Assembly: GCA_027078545.1 (NCBI GenBank)
Contig: JALWXN010000004.1
Coordinates: forward strand, 392,737-456,736
Source of the DNA: Nitrososphaeria archaeon
Lineage (GTDB): Archaea > Thermoproteota > Nitrososphaeria > Geothermarchaeales > JDFR-13
DNA: 64,000 nucleotides
Reading direction: 5' to 3'
Shown here: piece by piece, positions 8,534 through 17,808 of the stretch
Layout: every line of letters starts with the position of its first letter
Numbering within the stretch: position 1 is the first letter of the stretch
Program-made: the position numbers and the translations under genes
The notes under the pieces: generated by a model
Database searches by the model: none
Told to the model about the DNA's origin: nothing
Seen by the model: only the letters and a program-made list of their open reading frames with translations

Positions 8534-11276
8534 GCCTATCCCCTATCCTAGGCTCCTTCCTCAGGGCCTCCTCGATGTCGCTCAGTGTTAGTCCCCCCAC
8601 TACATAGGCGTATATGCCTGGCTTGCCATACCTCCTGTATAGCCTGGAGGTCCTCCTGAGCTCCCTAAGTATCCTCCCACCCGTCCTCCCCATCCTAGCC
8701 ATCTCGAGCTCCCTCATCGTCTCGGAGGGTCTCTCCCTGGTTATGCCTACCTCGTCTGAGCCGCAGACTGGGCAGTGGGGCTGCTCGGGGAGCTCCAACA
8801 CCCTGGTCTCAACTATGTATTCGCCGCAGGTGAGGCATGCAATCGTTACATATGTCGCTAGGGCCCTGGCCCTGGTGGCTATCACCTCTAGTAGCTGGTA
8901 CCTCGGCTTTCTAGGCCCCTCCATGGGGATGTCGCTATACCTGACATACTCCGTCGTCATCCTGGAGAGGTGTCCGGGGTAGGCTACTAGCCTAATCCCT
9001 CCACTGGCTATACCGCGGAGTATCTTCCCAGCCCCTCCCAGGTCGTGGTCCCTCTTCAGGCTCTCCCTCAGGGCCTCTAGGTATGGTGGCCTACCCCTGT
9101 TGTGCTCGATCATGGTGTCGATGAGTTTCTGGGTTATCTCGGCCTCACGTGTTATGAGGCCCATCCTCTTCGCGACGTTTAGGAATCTCCACCTGAATAT
9201 ACTGGTTCTGGGGGCGGCCTCCCTCAGAGCCCTCTCTATGTCCCCCGGGTTCCTGAGTATGTCTATCACGTGCTCCGGCTCTATGAAGGGGCTCTCAAGT
9301 ATTATCCTATACTGGTCTGATGAGTGTCTAGCCTGTATAGAGTATCTCTCCTCAAGCTCGTGTACCATGTAGGTCTCCAGCGTCCTGTTAGTGTTTGTCC
9401 CTCCCAGTATGTTGACGACCAGCCTCGGCCCGTCGGACTCGATGGTTATAACGTCGTCGCTGGGTATCTCGTAGCCGCTGCCCAGCTCCTCGGCGAATAT
9501 CTCCAGTGCATGGCTCACCGTCTCAGGGTCTATTGAGTATTCCCTGGATATCGTATCAACAGCCTCCCTATAGCCAGCCTCTCTATACACTTCTCTGAAG
9601 AGCCTTAGTAGCCTCCCCACCTCCTGGGCTATCTCGTAGGGTACTGGTATCTCCTCCCCTATCCAGTCTGGCACTGCCCCTATAGGGTCGTCCTCGGGCT
9701 TGACGAAGACCTTCTCCCCATATATCTGTAGGATCCGCCACGGCCTCCCAGCCAGGATTATCTTTGTACCCTCCTCCCCAGCCACGGCTAGGAACTCGTC
9801 GTCTAGGACGCCTACTATCTTTCCCGATGTGTCGTCGACGACGGGGTACTGCTTGATATCGGGTATCATGGATAGGTTCTCGAAGTAGTATCGGTAGAGC
9901 CTCTTATGATCCCCTATCTTCAGGGCGTCTCCATCGACCCTCCATATCCTCGTCGCCTCGGCTATATACTCCAGGGTCTCCACCAGCTCCTCTATTGATA
10001 GGTCTCTATAGTAGACTATGTTTCTCAGGAGCTGGTGTAGCATGGCTATGCTCAGCCTCTTCTCACTTATGAGGATCCCCGCCACCTCGTGGACTAGGAC
10101 GTCTAGGGGCTTGTCTAGGAAGTATATGTCCTCCACCCTCCTGGCGTAGGCGTGGCTCCTGATGGAGAATGATTCTAGGGCGTCGTAGGGGTCTATAGCC
10201 ACTATCTCGCCTCTACTCACCTCCTCTATCCAGTGTCCAGCCCTGCCTATCCTCTGTATGAGCTTCGATACCTGTCGGGGTGAGCCGTACTGGATCACGT
10301 ATTTTATGTCGCCTATGTCTATCCCCAGCTCCAGGGAGGATGTCGCTACTATCGCCTCTAGCACCCCTTTCTTGTAGAGCTCCTCCACCCTTATCCTATA
10401 CTCCGTACCTATGGAGCTGTGGTGCACAGCTGTCTTCATCTCTTGGGAGTATAGGAGTAGCCTGTTCCCCAGTATCTCGGCCATGGGCCTGGTGTTGGTG
10501 AATATGAGGGTCTTACCCACCTCCCTGATCCTCCCGACTATGTGTCTAACCCTTGCCGCCACTGCTGGGTATGTATAGAGCTTCTCGGCCAGCTCTACAT
10601 CCCTCCTGGTGGGCTGTGGATATGATATCCCGACCTCGATCCTCTTCTCCAGGTCGGCCCTGACATAGATACCCTCGCCGTCCAGGCCTGTTATGTACTT
10701 CAGGGCCTCCTCGGGATTACCTATGGTTGCTGATAGGCCTATTACCTGTAGATCCCCCTTCCTGAGCCTCCTAAGCCTCTCGAGGGCTATGGAGAGCTGT
10801 ACCCCACGCTTGCTGGGTATGAGCTCGTGTAGCTCGTCGACGACTACCCATCTCGCCCTGGCTAGGTATTGGGAGAAGGTCTTCGTGTTTAGGAGGTATG
10901 TGAAGGTCTCGGGCGTGGTGACGAGTATGTCGGGCGGGTTTAGGCCCTGCCTCCTCCTCTCCCTCTGGGGGGTGTCGCTATGCCTGACGGATATTGAGAG
11001 GTCTAGGCGTGAGGCCCACCATATAAGCCTATCAATTATGTCTCTGTTGAGGCTCTTCAGCGGGGTTATGTAGACTACCTGTATAGGCTCTCCAGGCTCC
11101 CTAACCAGCCTGTCGAGTATCGGTATGAATGCGGCCTCGGTCTTCCCACTCCCGGTTGGGGCTAGTATTAACGTGTCCCTACCGCCTAGGATATGTGGGA
11201 GCGCCAGTCTCTGGGGCTCGGTAAGCCTCTCGAAACCCCTCTCCCTTATCAGCCTCTCTATCCTAGGGTCTAGCAT
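8463..11276 (-). CDS. lhr: Lhr-type superfamily 2 helicase
   Basis: 937 aa ATP-dependent helicase. Walker A APTGSGKT (39-46), motif II DELH (147-150), motif III SATIGNPEE (182 on), and a second RecA lobe with ATSSLELGIDIGDI and QRIGRAGHW. A long C-terminal region follows, typical of Lhr (large helicase-related) proteins, with a zinc-ribbon-like pair CLTCGEY... CPVCGSDEVG near residue 840. Lhr proteins unwind DNA and RNA-DNA hybrids in repair. The start overlaps the DUF211 gene by 14 bp, so the two are co-transcribed. Confidence 0.93.
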   Translation of the reverse strand: MLDPRIERLIRERGFERLTEPQRLALPHILGGRDTLILAPTGSGKTEAAFIPILDRLVREPGEPIQVVYITPLKSLNRDIIDRLIWWASRLDLSISVRHSDTPQRERRRQGLNPPDILVTTPETFTYLLNTKTFSQYLARARWVVVDELHELIPSKRGVQLSIALERLRRLRKGDLQVIGLSATIGNPEEALKYITGLDGEGIYVRADLEKRIEVGISYPQPTRRDVELAEKLYTYPAVAARVRHIVGRIREVGKTLIFTNTRPMAEILGNRLLLYSQEMKTAVHHSSIGTEYRIRVEELYKKGVLEAIVATSSLELGIDIGDIKYVIQYGSPRQVSKLIQRIGRAGHWIEEVSRGEIVAIDPYDALESFSIRSHAYARRVEDIYFLDKPLDVLVHEVAGILISEKRLSIAMLHQLLRNIVYYRDLSIEELVETLEYIAEATRIWRVDGDALKIGDHKRLYRYYFENLSMIPDIKQYPVVDDTSGKIVGVLDDEFLAVAGEEGTKIILAGRPWRILQIYGEKVFVKPEDDPIGAVPDWIGEEIPVPYEIAQEVGRLLRLFREVYREAGYREAVDTISREYSIDPETVSHALEIFAEELGSGYEIPSDDVITIESDGPRLVVNILGGTNTNRTLETYMVHELEERYSIQARHSSDQYRIILESPFIEPEHVIDILRNPGDIERALREAAPRTSIFRWRFLNVAKRMGLITREAEITQKLIDTMIEHNRGRPPYLEALRESLKRDHDLGGAGKILRGIASGGIRLVAYPGHLSRMTTEYVRYSDIPMEGPRKPRYQLLEVIATRARALATYVTIACLTCGEYIVETRVLELPEQPHCPVCGSDEVGITRERPSETMRELEMARMGRTGGRILRELRRTSRLYRRYGKPGIYAYVVGGLTLSDIEEALRKEPRIGDRLTQILLELKRRRLAERLRPSRRG

Positions 11277-11556
11277 TCCCCCTCTCTACCTTGACGACGT
11301 CGACGCTGTGTATCGTCGCTCCATACTCCCTGAGGACCTTCTTTATAACTGCTAGGTCGAGGTCGTTTCCATACACCTCTACCTTGACGCTCTCTGTGTC
11401 CTGGTCTATCTCGACGATCTCGGTCTGTACAGCCTCTATACCATCTACATTCTCGGCCAGGTATCTACTCAGCTCCACTATGCTGGGTGTGTGGGGCTTC
11501 AGGACGTCTAGGACGAGGTATCTTATCTTTACGCGTTGGTCGGGTGATTCCGCCAC
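11263..11556 (-). CDS. DUF211 family protein
   Basis: 97 aa, ferredoxin-like fold predicted for DUF211 (COG1888), an archaeal family of unknown function. Diagnostic wording: RYLVLDVLKPHTPSIVELSR, then GIEAVQTEIVEID and YGATIHSVDVVK. A GTG start is used, with AGGTGAG 8-10 bp upstream. It precedes and overlaps the Lhr helicase gene; no link between the two functions is known. Confidence 0.85.
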   Translation of the reverse strand: MAESPDQRVKIRYLVLDVLKPHTPSIVELSRYLAENVDGIEAVQTEIVEIDQDTESVKVEVYGNDLDLAVIKKVLREYGATIHSVDVVKVERGNARP

Positions 11557-11609
11557 CCTGTAGTCTCACCTAATATCTCAATAGTTGTCGGCATAGGTTA
11601 AAAGGCTTG

Positions 11610-12206
11610 CTACGTGGGGACTAGGAAGACTGAGACTACTAGGGTGGTCAGTATGCCTATACCCACTAGTTTGAGGGATTCTATGAAGATGTTCTTCTTG
11701 GCATAGCTCCCTAAGAATAGCCCTAGTATCCCGAGGTAGGCTAGGCAGACAGCTATGGATGTGAAGAGCGCGGTTGTAAGTTCTAGGAGGCCCATCGTGG
11801 ATAGGAAGACGGGTATGAGGGCTATCAATACTGAGAGGAAGCTGGATAGCCCGTCCACAAGGCCTACGTAGAAGATTGCGAATCTCTGGGCCTTCTCATA
11901 GATCGTGTTCTTCATATCGGTCAGCATAGAGGCCTCCAGTTCCTGTATAATCCTCTCCCTCTCCGCCTCCTCCGCTATGCTCGTACCTGTTATCCCCGAT
12001 ATCAATAGGGCTAGGCCGGTGGCTATCCCTACGTCGATCACCTGGGACGCCAGTTTGATATCGGCTAGTAGGGCGCCCATGACTATGCCTAGGGCGGTCA
12101 CCGTGCCGTCGAAGCTGTTTATAACGAAGTAGCGTCTAGCCACCTCGTTGGCGTTTGATATCCTTATGTACTCCAGGTATCTCCTGATCAGTTTGACGAG
12201 GGGCAA
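11610..12206 (-). CDS. VIT1/CCC1 family membrane protein
   Basis: About 198 aa if translated from TTG 12206; GTG 12218 or an upstream ATG at 12314 are alternatives. I favour a start near 12206-12218 because a TATA-like TTTATCA on the minus strand (about 12252-12258) would begin transcription near 12230, downstream of the ATG. The region FVINSFDGTVTALGIVMGAL with GIATGLALLISGITGTSIAEEAERER matches the N-terminal helices of the VIT1/CCC1 (iron/manganese transporter) family. Three further helices follow. The metal specificity is unknown. Divergent from the glutamate dehydrogenase gene. Confidence 0.75.
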   Translation of the reverse strand: MPLVKLIRRYLEYIRISNANEVARRYFVINSFDGTVTALGIVMGALLADIKLASQVIDVGIATGLALLISGITGTSIAEEAERERIIQELEASMLTDMKNTIYEKAQRFAIFYVGLVDGLSSFLSVLIALIPVFLSTMGLLELTTALFTSIAVCLAYLGILGLFLGSYAKKNIFIESLKLVGIGILTTLVVSVFLVPT

Positions 12207-12358
12207 ACCCCCATCCACACCTCCTACGACTCCATAATAATGGCTGGGCCTCCTTTGATAAACCCCCTCGGCCCTCGGGGTGAATAATATATGTTGTTCC
12301 CTATAATTCATCATTAACTAATCAAGCATATACAGTTGGATTGCGAGGTGGTCACTGC
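12207..12358. promoter_or_regulatory. Divergent promoter region, CCC1-family gene and gdh
   Basis: On the minus strand TTTATCA (about 12252-12258) fits a TATA box for the membrane protein. On the plus strand AATAATATATG (about 12283-12293) fits one for gdh, giving a leader of some 40 nt that carries GAGGTGGT (12344-12351) before the TTG start. Positions are read by eye. Confidence 0.4.
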
Positions 12359-13618
12359 TTGGCGGGTATAGACCCATTTGAGGTGGCTGTGGCCCAGCTT
12401 GAGAGGGCCGCGGAGTATATGGAGATATCGGATGAGGCGCTGGAGTTCCTCAAGAGGCCGATGAGGATCCTAGAGGTCTCCGTGCCGGTCAAGATGGATG
12501 ACGGGAGTGTCAAGGTCTTCCCAGGCTTCAGGGTACAGTATAACTGGGCCCTCGGCCCCACCAAGGGTGGTATCAGGTTCCACCCGGAGGAGACCCTCAG
12601 CACGGTTAAGGCCCTGGCTGCCTGGATGACGTGGAAGACCTCTGTGATGGGCCTCCCATACGGCGGTGGTAAGGGAGGGGTAGTGGTCAATCCTAAGGAG
12701 CTTAGTAGGAGGGAGCTTGAGAGCCTGAGTAGGAGCTATATAAGGGCTATCTACGAGGTTATCAGCCCCTACACCGATATACCTGCTCCGGACGTCTATA
12801 CCAATCCACAGATAATGGCGTGGATGCTGGATGAGTATGAATGGATCTCGCGCCGGAGGGATCCCAGCTTCGGCGTGATCACTGGTAAGCCGCTCTCCAT
12901 AGGGGGTAGTGTGGGTAGGATCGACGCTACGAGTAGGGGTGCTGTATACACGATTAGGGAGGCTGCCAAGAGGCTTGGGATGGAGCTAAGGGGCGCCTCG
13001 ATAGCTATACAGGGCTATGGAAACGCTGGCTACTACCTGGCTAAGCTTGCTCCGGAGATACTGGGTATGAAGGTCGTGGCGGTGAGCGACTCTAAGGGTG
13101 GGATATACATGCCCGATGGGATCGATGCTGATAAGGTATTGGAGTGGAAGCGGGAGACGGGTAGTGTCAAGGACTTCCCAGGGGCCACCAACATAACGAA
13201 TGAGGAGCTCCTGGAGCTGGAGGTCGATGTACTAGCCCCTGCAGCGATTGAGAACGTGATAACAGGTGAGAACGCTGACAAGGTGAAGGCGAAGCTGGTT
13301 GCAGAGGTTGCGAATGGCCCAGTCACCCCGGAGGCGGATAAGATCCTCTTCGAGAAGGGTGTGTTCCAGATACCGGACTTCCTCTGCAACGCTGGTGGCG
13401 TGACGGTCTCCTACTTCGAATGGGTCCAGAACATCAATGGGTTCTACTGGGATGAGGAGATGGTGTATAGCAGGCTGGACATGATGATGACGAGGGCCTT
13501 CAACAAGGTATATGAGAAGCACCAGGAGAAGAAGATCCATATGAGGGACGCTGCATACGTGGTTGCTGTGGAGCGGGTCTACAGGGCTATGCTGGATAGG
13601 GGCTGGGTAAGTAAGTAG
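12359..13618 (+). CDS. gdhA: Glutamate dehydrogenase
   Basis: 419 aa, the length of hyperthermophile hexameric GDHs. Start chosen at TTG 12359, 7 nt after GAGGTGGT, giving [20 protein letters not shown], the normal archaeal N-terminus; an in-frame TTG at 12341 is less likely. Key motifs: [12 protein letters not shown] (substrate site), PYGGGKGG (catalytic Lys region), [12 protein letters not shown] (dinucleotide GxGxxG near residue 220) and [16 protein letters not shown]. It interconverts glutamate and 2-oxoglutarate plus ammonia. NAD or NADP preference cannot be fixed by eye. Followed by a TrmB-type regulator. Confidence 0.96.
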   Translation: MAGIDPFEVAVAQLERAAEYMEISDEALEFLKRPMRILEVSVPVKMDDGSVKVFPGFRVQYNWALGPTKGGIRFHPEETLSTVKALAAWMTWKTSVMGLPYGGGKGGVVVNPKELSRRELESLSRSYIRAIYEVISPYTDIPAPDVYTNPQIMAWMLDEYEWISRRRDPSFGVITGKPLSIGGSVGRIDATSRGAVYTIREAAKRLGMELRGASIAIQGYGNAGYYLAKLAPEILGMKVVAVSDSKGGIYMPDGIDADKVLEWKRETGSVKDFPGATNITNEELLELEVDVLAPAAIENVITGENADKVKAKLVAEVANGPVTPEADKILFEKGVFQIPDFLCNAGGVTVSYFEWVQNINGFYWDEEMVYSRLDMMMTRAFNKVYEKHQEKKIHMRDAAYVVAVERVYRAMLDRGWVSK

Positions 13619-13635
13619 TGTCTCAGCCCCATAAT

Positions 13636-13643
13636 CTTTAAAT
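13636..13643 (+). promoter_or_regulatory. TATA box before the TrmB-family gene
   Basis: CTTTAAAT, about 30 bp upstream of the ATG at 13672, predicts a transcript with a leader of only a few nucleotides. A second AT run (CTTTTTAATA, 13651-13660) lies closer to the ATG and could also act as terminator signal for gdh. Confidence 0.45.
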
Positions 13644-13671
13644 TATTCACCTTTTTAATACTATTAATGGT

Positions 13672-14439
13672 ATGAATGTCAAGCTACCTAAGGAGCTGGT
13701 GGAGAAGTTTAGGAGCCTTGGGCTAAGCCCCAACGAGATAAAGGTGTATCTACTCCTGATTAGCCAGGGCCCCCTCACTGCTAAGGAGATCTCGGACTAT
13801 GCGATGGTCCCCTTCAGCAAGATCTATATGATCCTTAATAGCCTGGAGAAGAAGGGGTGGATAACCTCCTCGGTGGGGAGGCCGATAAAGTATAGTGCCC
13901 GTGCGCCGCAGGAGGCTGTGGAGATTGTCAGGAAGAATCTTGAGAGGAGTATGAATGAGGCTGCTGAGTACATAGCTAAGGAGCTCCAGCCGATATATGA
14001 GAGGATGAGCGTCTCTGTCCAGCCCAACATCCTACTCTTCTACGGCGAGCCGAACATCTCGATGAAGATGGTGGATGTGATACTCAATAGTAGGAAGGAG
14101 TTGATGCTGGCTATCCATCATAGGCTGGATACATTGTTCGAATACTCTTCACGCCTATCGAGCATGGCGAATGTCCTTAAGAATAGGCCTAGGATCAGGG
14201 TCCTAGTCTCGAAGAACCTCGTCGATGAGGTTATGCCCCTCATTACTATTGGGGCCGAGGTGAGGTATAGGGAGGAGATGTATGGAGGCGGTGCGATCGC
14301 TGATGATAGGGAGGCGATCATCATCCTGGACAAGGGTGATGTATACTCCACGGCTATATGGTCGACCCACCACAGCCTGATAGAGCTGGCTAAGGCGTAT
14401 TTCGATAAGCTCTGGGAGAAGTCTAAGGTCGTCTCGTGA
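13672..14439 (+). CDS. TrmB-family transcriptional regulator
   Basis: 255 aa. The N-terminal winged helix SLGLSPNEIKVYLLLISQGPLTAKEISDYA with a recognition region PFSKIYMILNSLEKKGW and the wing GRPIKYSARAP is the TrmB/Sugar-specific regulator DNA-binding domain. A helical linker (residues about 80-110) leads to a C-terminal phospholipase-D-like effector fold (NSRKELMLAIHHRLD...). TrmB proteins respond to sugars or related metabolites and often act on sugar uptake or glycolysis genes; phosphoglycerate kinase lies two genes downstream. The actual target and ligand are not shown by the sequence. Confidence 0.87.
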   Translation: MNVKLPKELVEKFRSLGLSPNEIKVYLLLISQGPLTAKEISDYAMVPFSKIYMILNSLEKKGWITSSVGRPIKYSARAPQEAVEIVRKNLERSMNEAAEYIAKELQPIYERMSVSVQPNILLFYGEPNISMKMVDVILNSRKELMLAIHHRLDTLFEYSSRLSSMANVLKNRPRIRVLVSKNLVDEVMPLITIGAEVRYREEMYGGGAIADDREAIIILDKGDVYSTAIWSTHHSLIELAKAYFDKLWEKSKVVS

Positions 14440-15116
14440 TCCTTATGGCGTTATCGGCCAAGGTTTTTAGACTGGCGGAGCCCCTCCCCCAGGATGTTAT
14501 ATATGATAAGCTTGTCCACCACAGGGTTGTTGAGGAGGTTGAGGGGGTTAGGCTGGAGAGGTTCTTCAGGAACGTGGCTAGGGTTGGGGATAGCCTGAGG
14601 GCTGAGTATGTCTTTGACGAGCCTGTGGAGATGGATGTGGCTGGGGAGGCTAGGCTCCTCCCACGTAGGAGGTATGCCCCCATAGCCTTCGTCGAGTATC
14701 AGGGTGTTATGTACCTCATAGTCCTGGAGAAGAGGTTCCGTGCCAATAGGATCGCCCTCGAGATTAGTGAGATACTCTTCATATCCCGGGATAGGGTCTT
14801 GGAGGCCTATACCACCCATGAGATCCTTAAGAGCCTCCATGAGTCGAGCCCTGAGAGTACCCGTGTAATTTACTTTGACAACGTGGATATCCCCAATGTT
14901 AAGAAGCTTGCCCTGTATGGCGAGGCCTTGGCGGATACTGATCTCTATAGCCAGTATCTTAGGCATGGCCTGATATGGTATGTGGTCTTCCAGCATAGGG
15001 AGACTGGCTATATAGTGGGTATAACTAGGAACATGATCGTGGTTATGTTTACTAAGGCGACGTCGGACGAGTTTATAGACTTTATAGTTGACCATGTAAT
15101 CCCGCTGGTTAGGTAG
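14436..15116 (+). CDS. Unrecognised soluble protein, 226 aa
   Basis: No family recognised. A GTG at 14436 overlaps the regulator stop by 4 bp (GTGA); an ATG at 14445 is an alternative. The protein is mixed alpha/beta with no membrane segment, no cysteine cluster and no obvious catalytic motif. A mid region (YAPIAFVEYQGVMYLIVLEKRF) and the C-terminus (YIVGITRNMIVVMFTKATSDEF) look like beta-sheet cores. Tight coupling to the TrmB-like gene suggests co-expression. Confidence 0.8.
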   Translation: MILMALSAKVFRLAEPLPQDVIYDKLVHHRVVEEVEGVRLERFFRNVARVGDSLRAEYVFDEPVEMDVAGEARLLPRRRYAPIAFVEYQGVMYLIVLEKRFRANRIALEISEILFISRDRVLEAYTTHEILKSLHESSPESTRVIYFDNVDIPNVKKLALYGEALADTDLYSQYLRHGLIWYVVFQHRETGYIVGITRNMIVVMFTKATSDEFIDFIVDHVIPLVR

Positions 15117-15120
15117 GCGG

Positions 15121-15128
15121 CTTATATA
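15121..15128 (+). promoter_or_regulatory. TATA box of phosphoglycerate kinase gene
   Basis: CTTATATA about 60 bp before the ATG at 15188; the leader carries GAAGGGTGTAG just before the start codon. Confidence 0.5.
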
Positions 15129-15187
15129 GGTACATATTGGTATATCCATAGTGTTTTCCCCACTCCCCGCCGTGAAGGGTGTAGTAG

Positions 15188-16408
15188 ATGGTCATCCCAC
15201 CCTCCTCTAGATATAGGTCTTATAGGGATGTGCTGGATGACCTCCCGGGCAGGAAGGTTCTATGTAGGATTGATATCAACCTGCCCGTCGGTAGGGATGG
15301 GAGGGTAGAGAGTTTCTATAAGGCTAGAAGGCATCTAGAGACGACTATCGAGGTCTTGGGTGACTCGGCCCTCGTCCTCATGTCCCACCAGGGGAGGGTG
15401 GGTGACGACAACTTCATATCTATGGAGCAGCATGCGGAGTGGTTCTCGGAGAGGCTTGGGGATAGGTTTAAATATGTGGCCGATGTTATCGGGGAGAAGG
15501 CTTTGGAGATGATAAGGGGGCTGAGGCCTGGCGAGGTCCTCCTCCTCGATAATGTGAGGCTGTTGGCCGAGGAGACTTTGAAGGCTGATGTGGATAAGCT
15601 TGGGGAGACGATCTTCGTATCCCGCCTCGCACCGCTCTTCGACTACTTCATCAACGATGCTTTTGGTGCTCTGCATAGGGCGCATACATCACTGGTGGGC
15701 TTCGTGCCTAGGCTCCCCTCCTATATGGGCCCATTAGTGGAGGAGGAGCTTGGGGTCCTGGAGACCGTACTCTCTGGGGAGGAGAGCTGCGCCTTCATCC
15801 TTGGCGGGGCTAAGCCGGAGACTAAGATCAGGGTTATGAGGAATATCCTAGCCTCCAACCCCAACTCCGTCTTCCTTCTCGGCGGTGCCATCGCGAACCT
15901 TTTCCTCACGGTGTATGGGAGTATACCCAAGAGTGTGGCTAACGAGATGATGAGGGGTGTTAATAGGGGGATCATTAGGGAGTGTATGGAGATTGTGGAG
16001 GCCTATGGCGATAGGATCTACCTCCCGAGGGACTTCAGGATGGTTGTCGATGGGGAGGTTGTTGAGAAGCCTGTCTCTAGGATGAGGCCTGGTGATAGGC
16101 CCGAGGATATTGGTTCGGAGACTGTTGAGAGGTATATAGAGGTGTTGAGGGGGTTTGACAAGGTCATGGTTAATGGGCCGCTAGGCATTATTGAGAATCC
16201 TCTCACGAGGTGGGGGACTGAGCAGATACTCCTATTCCTCGCCGGGGAGTCTGGCATGTATAGGGTGGCTGGAGGGGGGCATATAGTCCTCGCCCTTGAG
16301 AGGCTTGGGGTGATTGATAGCTTCAACTATGTCAGTACCGGTGGGGGTAGCCTCCTGACCCTATTGTCTGGTGAGGAGCCCCTCGCCCTCAAGCTACTCT
16401 CTAGATAG
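15188..16408 (+). CDS. pgk: Phosphoglycerate kinase
   Basis: 406 aa. Interconverts 1,3-bisphosphoglycerate and 3-phosphoglycerate with ADP/ATP in glycolysis and gluconeogenesis. Motifs: RIDINLPV (N-domain substrate site), LMSHQGR where most PGKs have SHLGRP, LLLDNVRL, FINDAFGALHRAHTSLVGF, LGGAKPETKIRV, MVNGPLGIIENP and the C-terminal VSTGGGSLLTLLSGEEP hinge signature. The departures from consensus are in keeping with a divergent crenarchaeal clade. The ATG follows GAAGGGTGTAG. Confidence 0.95.
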   Translation: MVIPPSSRYRSYRDVLDDLPGRKVLCRIDINLPVGRDGRVESFYKARRHLETTIEVLGDSALVLMSHQGRVGDDNFISMEQHAEWFSERLGDRFKYVADVIGEKALEMIRGLRPGEVLLLDNVRLLAEETLKADVDKLGETIFVSRLAPLFDYFINDAFGALHRAHTSLVGFVPRLPSYMGPLVEEELGVLETVLSGEESCAFILGGAKPETKIRVMRNILASNPNSVFLLGGAIANLFLTVYGSIPKSVANEMMRGVNRGIIRECMEIVEAYGDRIYLPRDFRMVVDGEVVEKPVSRMRPGDRPEDIGSETVERYIEVLRGFDKVMVNGPLGIIENPLTRWGTEQILLFLAGESGMYRVAGGGHIVLALERLGVIDSFNYVSTGGGSLLTLLSGEEPLALKLLSR

Positions 16409-16768
16409 CTCCCTAGCCACTATCTCCTCTGGGAGCCTATCCCTATACTTCTCGATGAACCTCTTGATAACCTTCTTAGGCCTGTATCTCCCCCGGTGCA
16501 TGATGGCTATCATGTCTATTATTGGGTACCACTCTCCACACTCTGGGCATGTGTAGTACCCGTCGATGATCTCTATCTTCATACACTCGTCGCATGGCGG
16601 GTCTACTATCTCGCCATTCCTCTTGTCTAGGTAGGCGCAGTATGAGTCGCATGGCTCTACCTTGATATCCCTGTCTGGGTATACCCTCTTCTCGAGGATG
16701 GTTAGTCTTAGTGGGTGTGCCTTACAGGCGGGGCATATCAGGTAGTTGCTCAGCCTGTGCTTCACCAA
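16394..16768 (-). CDS. Trm112-like zinc protein
   Basis: About 124 aa from TTG 16768 (GTG 16765 also possible). Cysteine pairs: CPAC near residue 12, then CDSYC, CDEC and CPEC, the last in DGYYTCPECGEWYPI, the form seen in Trm112/UPF0434-type zinc proteins. In eukaryotes and archaea Trm112 activates RNA and protein methyltransferases; here the role is inferred. The extra cysteines in the middle suggest two zinc sites. It overlaps the upstream CPBP gene by 47 bp and the convergent pgk gene by 15 bp. Confidence 0.75.
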   Translation of the reverse strand: MVKHRLSNYLICPACKAHPLRLTILEKRVYPDRDIKVEPCDSYCAYLDKRNGEIVDPPCDECMKIEIIDGYYTCPECGEWYPIIDMIAIMHRGRYRPKKVIKRFIEKYRDRLPEEIVARELSRE

Positions 16769-17645
16769 TCCTATTCACCACCGTCTTATATGCTAGGTAG
16801 ATGAGGTATATCCCGCCTATCGCGAGGGTGGCTATGAAGATTAGGAGTGTATAGAGCGTGACGACCGGGTTTACGTTTATCCCCGGCTCTGTGGCGAATC
16901 CTATCGATAGGAGGTAGACGTTGAAGAAGGCGTGTCCAAGCACGGCGCTGGAGAATCCATACCTGATGTATAGGTGGCCGAGGTAGATGCCTGCGAGTGT
17001 GGCTGTGGATATCTTCCCCACGTCCCATCCGCTCCCGGCTAGTGGGTGGGCTAGGCCGAATAGGAATGCCTGGATAGCCACAACCATGTAGAGGATCCTT
17101 ATCTTGCTGGGGTCTCCATGGGCGGTGTATGGGTGTAGGAGGGCCCTCACGAGGTTCTGCCCGCCTCCCTGCTCGAGGAGTAGGGCTGATATGACACCTA
17201 TCACCATCACCCTGAAGCCTATCTCCTCGGCTATCGTGGCCTGCATGGCTGAGAGCATGAATGTATAGTTGCTCTCTATCTCGAGCATCCCCGTCTCTAT
17301 CCCTACGCTTGACTGGAGCCACTCTATGAGGAGCACCGCTACCAAGGTGGCTGAGCCTAGTAGAAAGACCTTTGTTATGGGCCTGTCCCCGTCCACCTCC
17401 CTTACCGTGTCGTATATCGTCATAGCGGCGAATATGCCTATGAGTATTAATGCTAGGCTCGTCCCGCTCATCGGTATGGGTATGACTATTGGTAGGATGC
17501 CTATGTAGACTGGGAAGCCCCTTATGAAGATGTCGGTCATCCCCTCGCTTATCCTGAGGAGGCTTAGTATGTAGGGTGGGAGTATAGCCACGCCTAAAAA
17601 GTATATAGCCCCGAATACGTAGGCGAGTATATCCCTATCCCTCAT
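16722..17645 (-). CDS. CPBP-family intramembrane protease (CAAX protease-like)
   Basis: 307 aa with about eight membrane helices. The diagnostic sites are present: ATIAEEIGFRVM (EExxxR), FLFGLAHPL (FxxxH) and SAVLGHAFFNVY (HxxxN). These are the metal and catalytic residues of the Abi/CPBP superfamily related to Rce1. Substrates in archaea are unknown. It is preceded by a small zinc-ribbon gene whose end overlaps its ATG by 11 bp. Confidence 0.87.
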   Translation of the reverse strand: MRDRDILAYVFGAIYFLGVAILPPYILSLLRISEGMTDIFIRGFPVYIGILPIVIPIPMSGTSLALILIGIFAAMTIYDTVREVDGDRPITKVFLLGSATLVAVLLIEWLQSSVGIETGMLEIESNYTFMLSAMQATIAEEIGFRVMVIGVISALLLEQGGGQNLVRALLHPYTAHGDPSKIRILYMVVAIQAFLFGLAHPLAGSGWDVGKISTATLAGIYLGHLYIRYGFSSAVLGHAFFNVYLLSIGFATEPGINVNPVVTLYTLLIFIATLAIGGIYLIYLAYKTVVNRIGEAQAEQLPDMPRL

Positions 17646-17808
17646 CCCTCAGCTCCTCCTCATCTATCTGTAGCTCCATATAGACTGGGCCCTGGTATCC
17701 ACAGTCCTCGCAGAAATAGTTCTCTGGGAGTAGCCATCCATCGAAGCTGGAGGATCTCCTGATGTTTGTGGATCCACATATTGGGCAGGCCTTGACCCTG
17801 ATGACCAT
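17635..17808 (-). CDS. Small zinc-ribbon protein, 57 aa
   Basis: Short gene easily missed by length cut-offs. ATG 17808 shares a base with the aIF1 stop (TAATG), and the stop TAG lies within the next gene's first codons. The protein has two CxxC knuckles, VKACPICGSTN at the N-terminus and NYFCEDCGYQGP at about 31-41, then an acidic tail (IDEEEELRDEG). This spacing is a classic single zinc ribbon. Function unknown; its placement between aIF1 and a membrane protease suggests translation-coupled expression. Confidence 0.82.
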   Translation of the reverse strand: MVIRVKACPICGSTNIRRSSSFDGWLLPENYFCEDCGYQGPVYMELQIDEEELRDEG

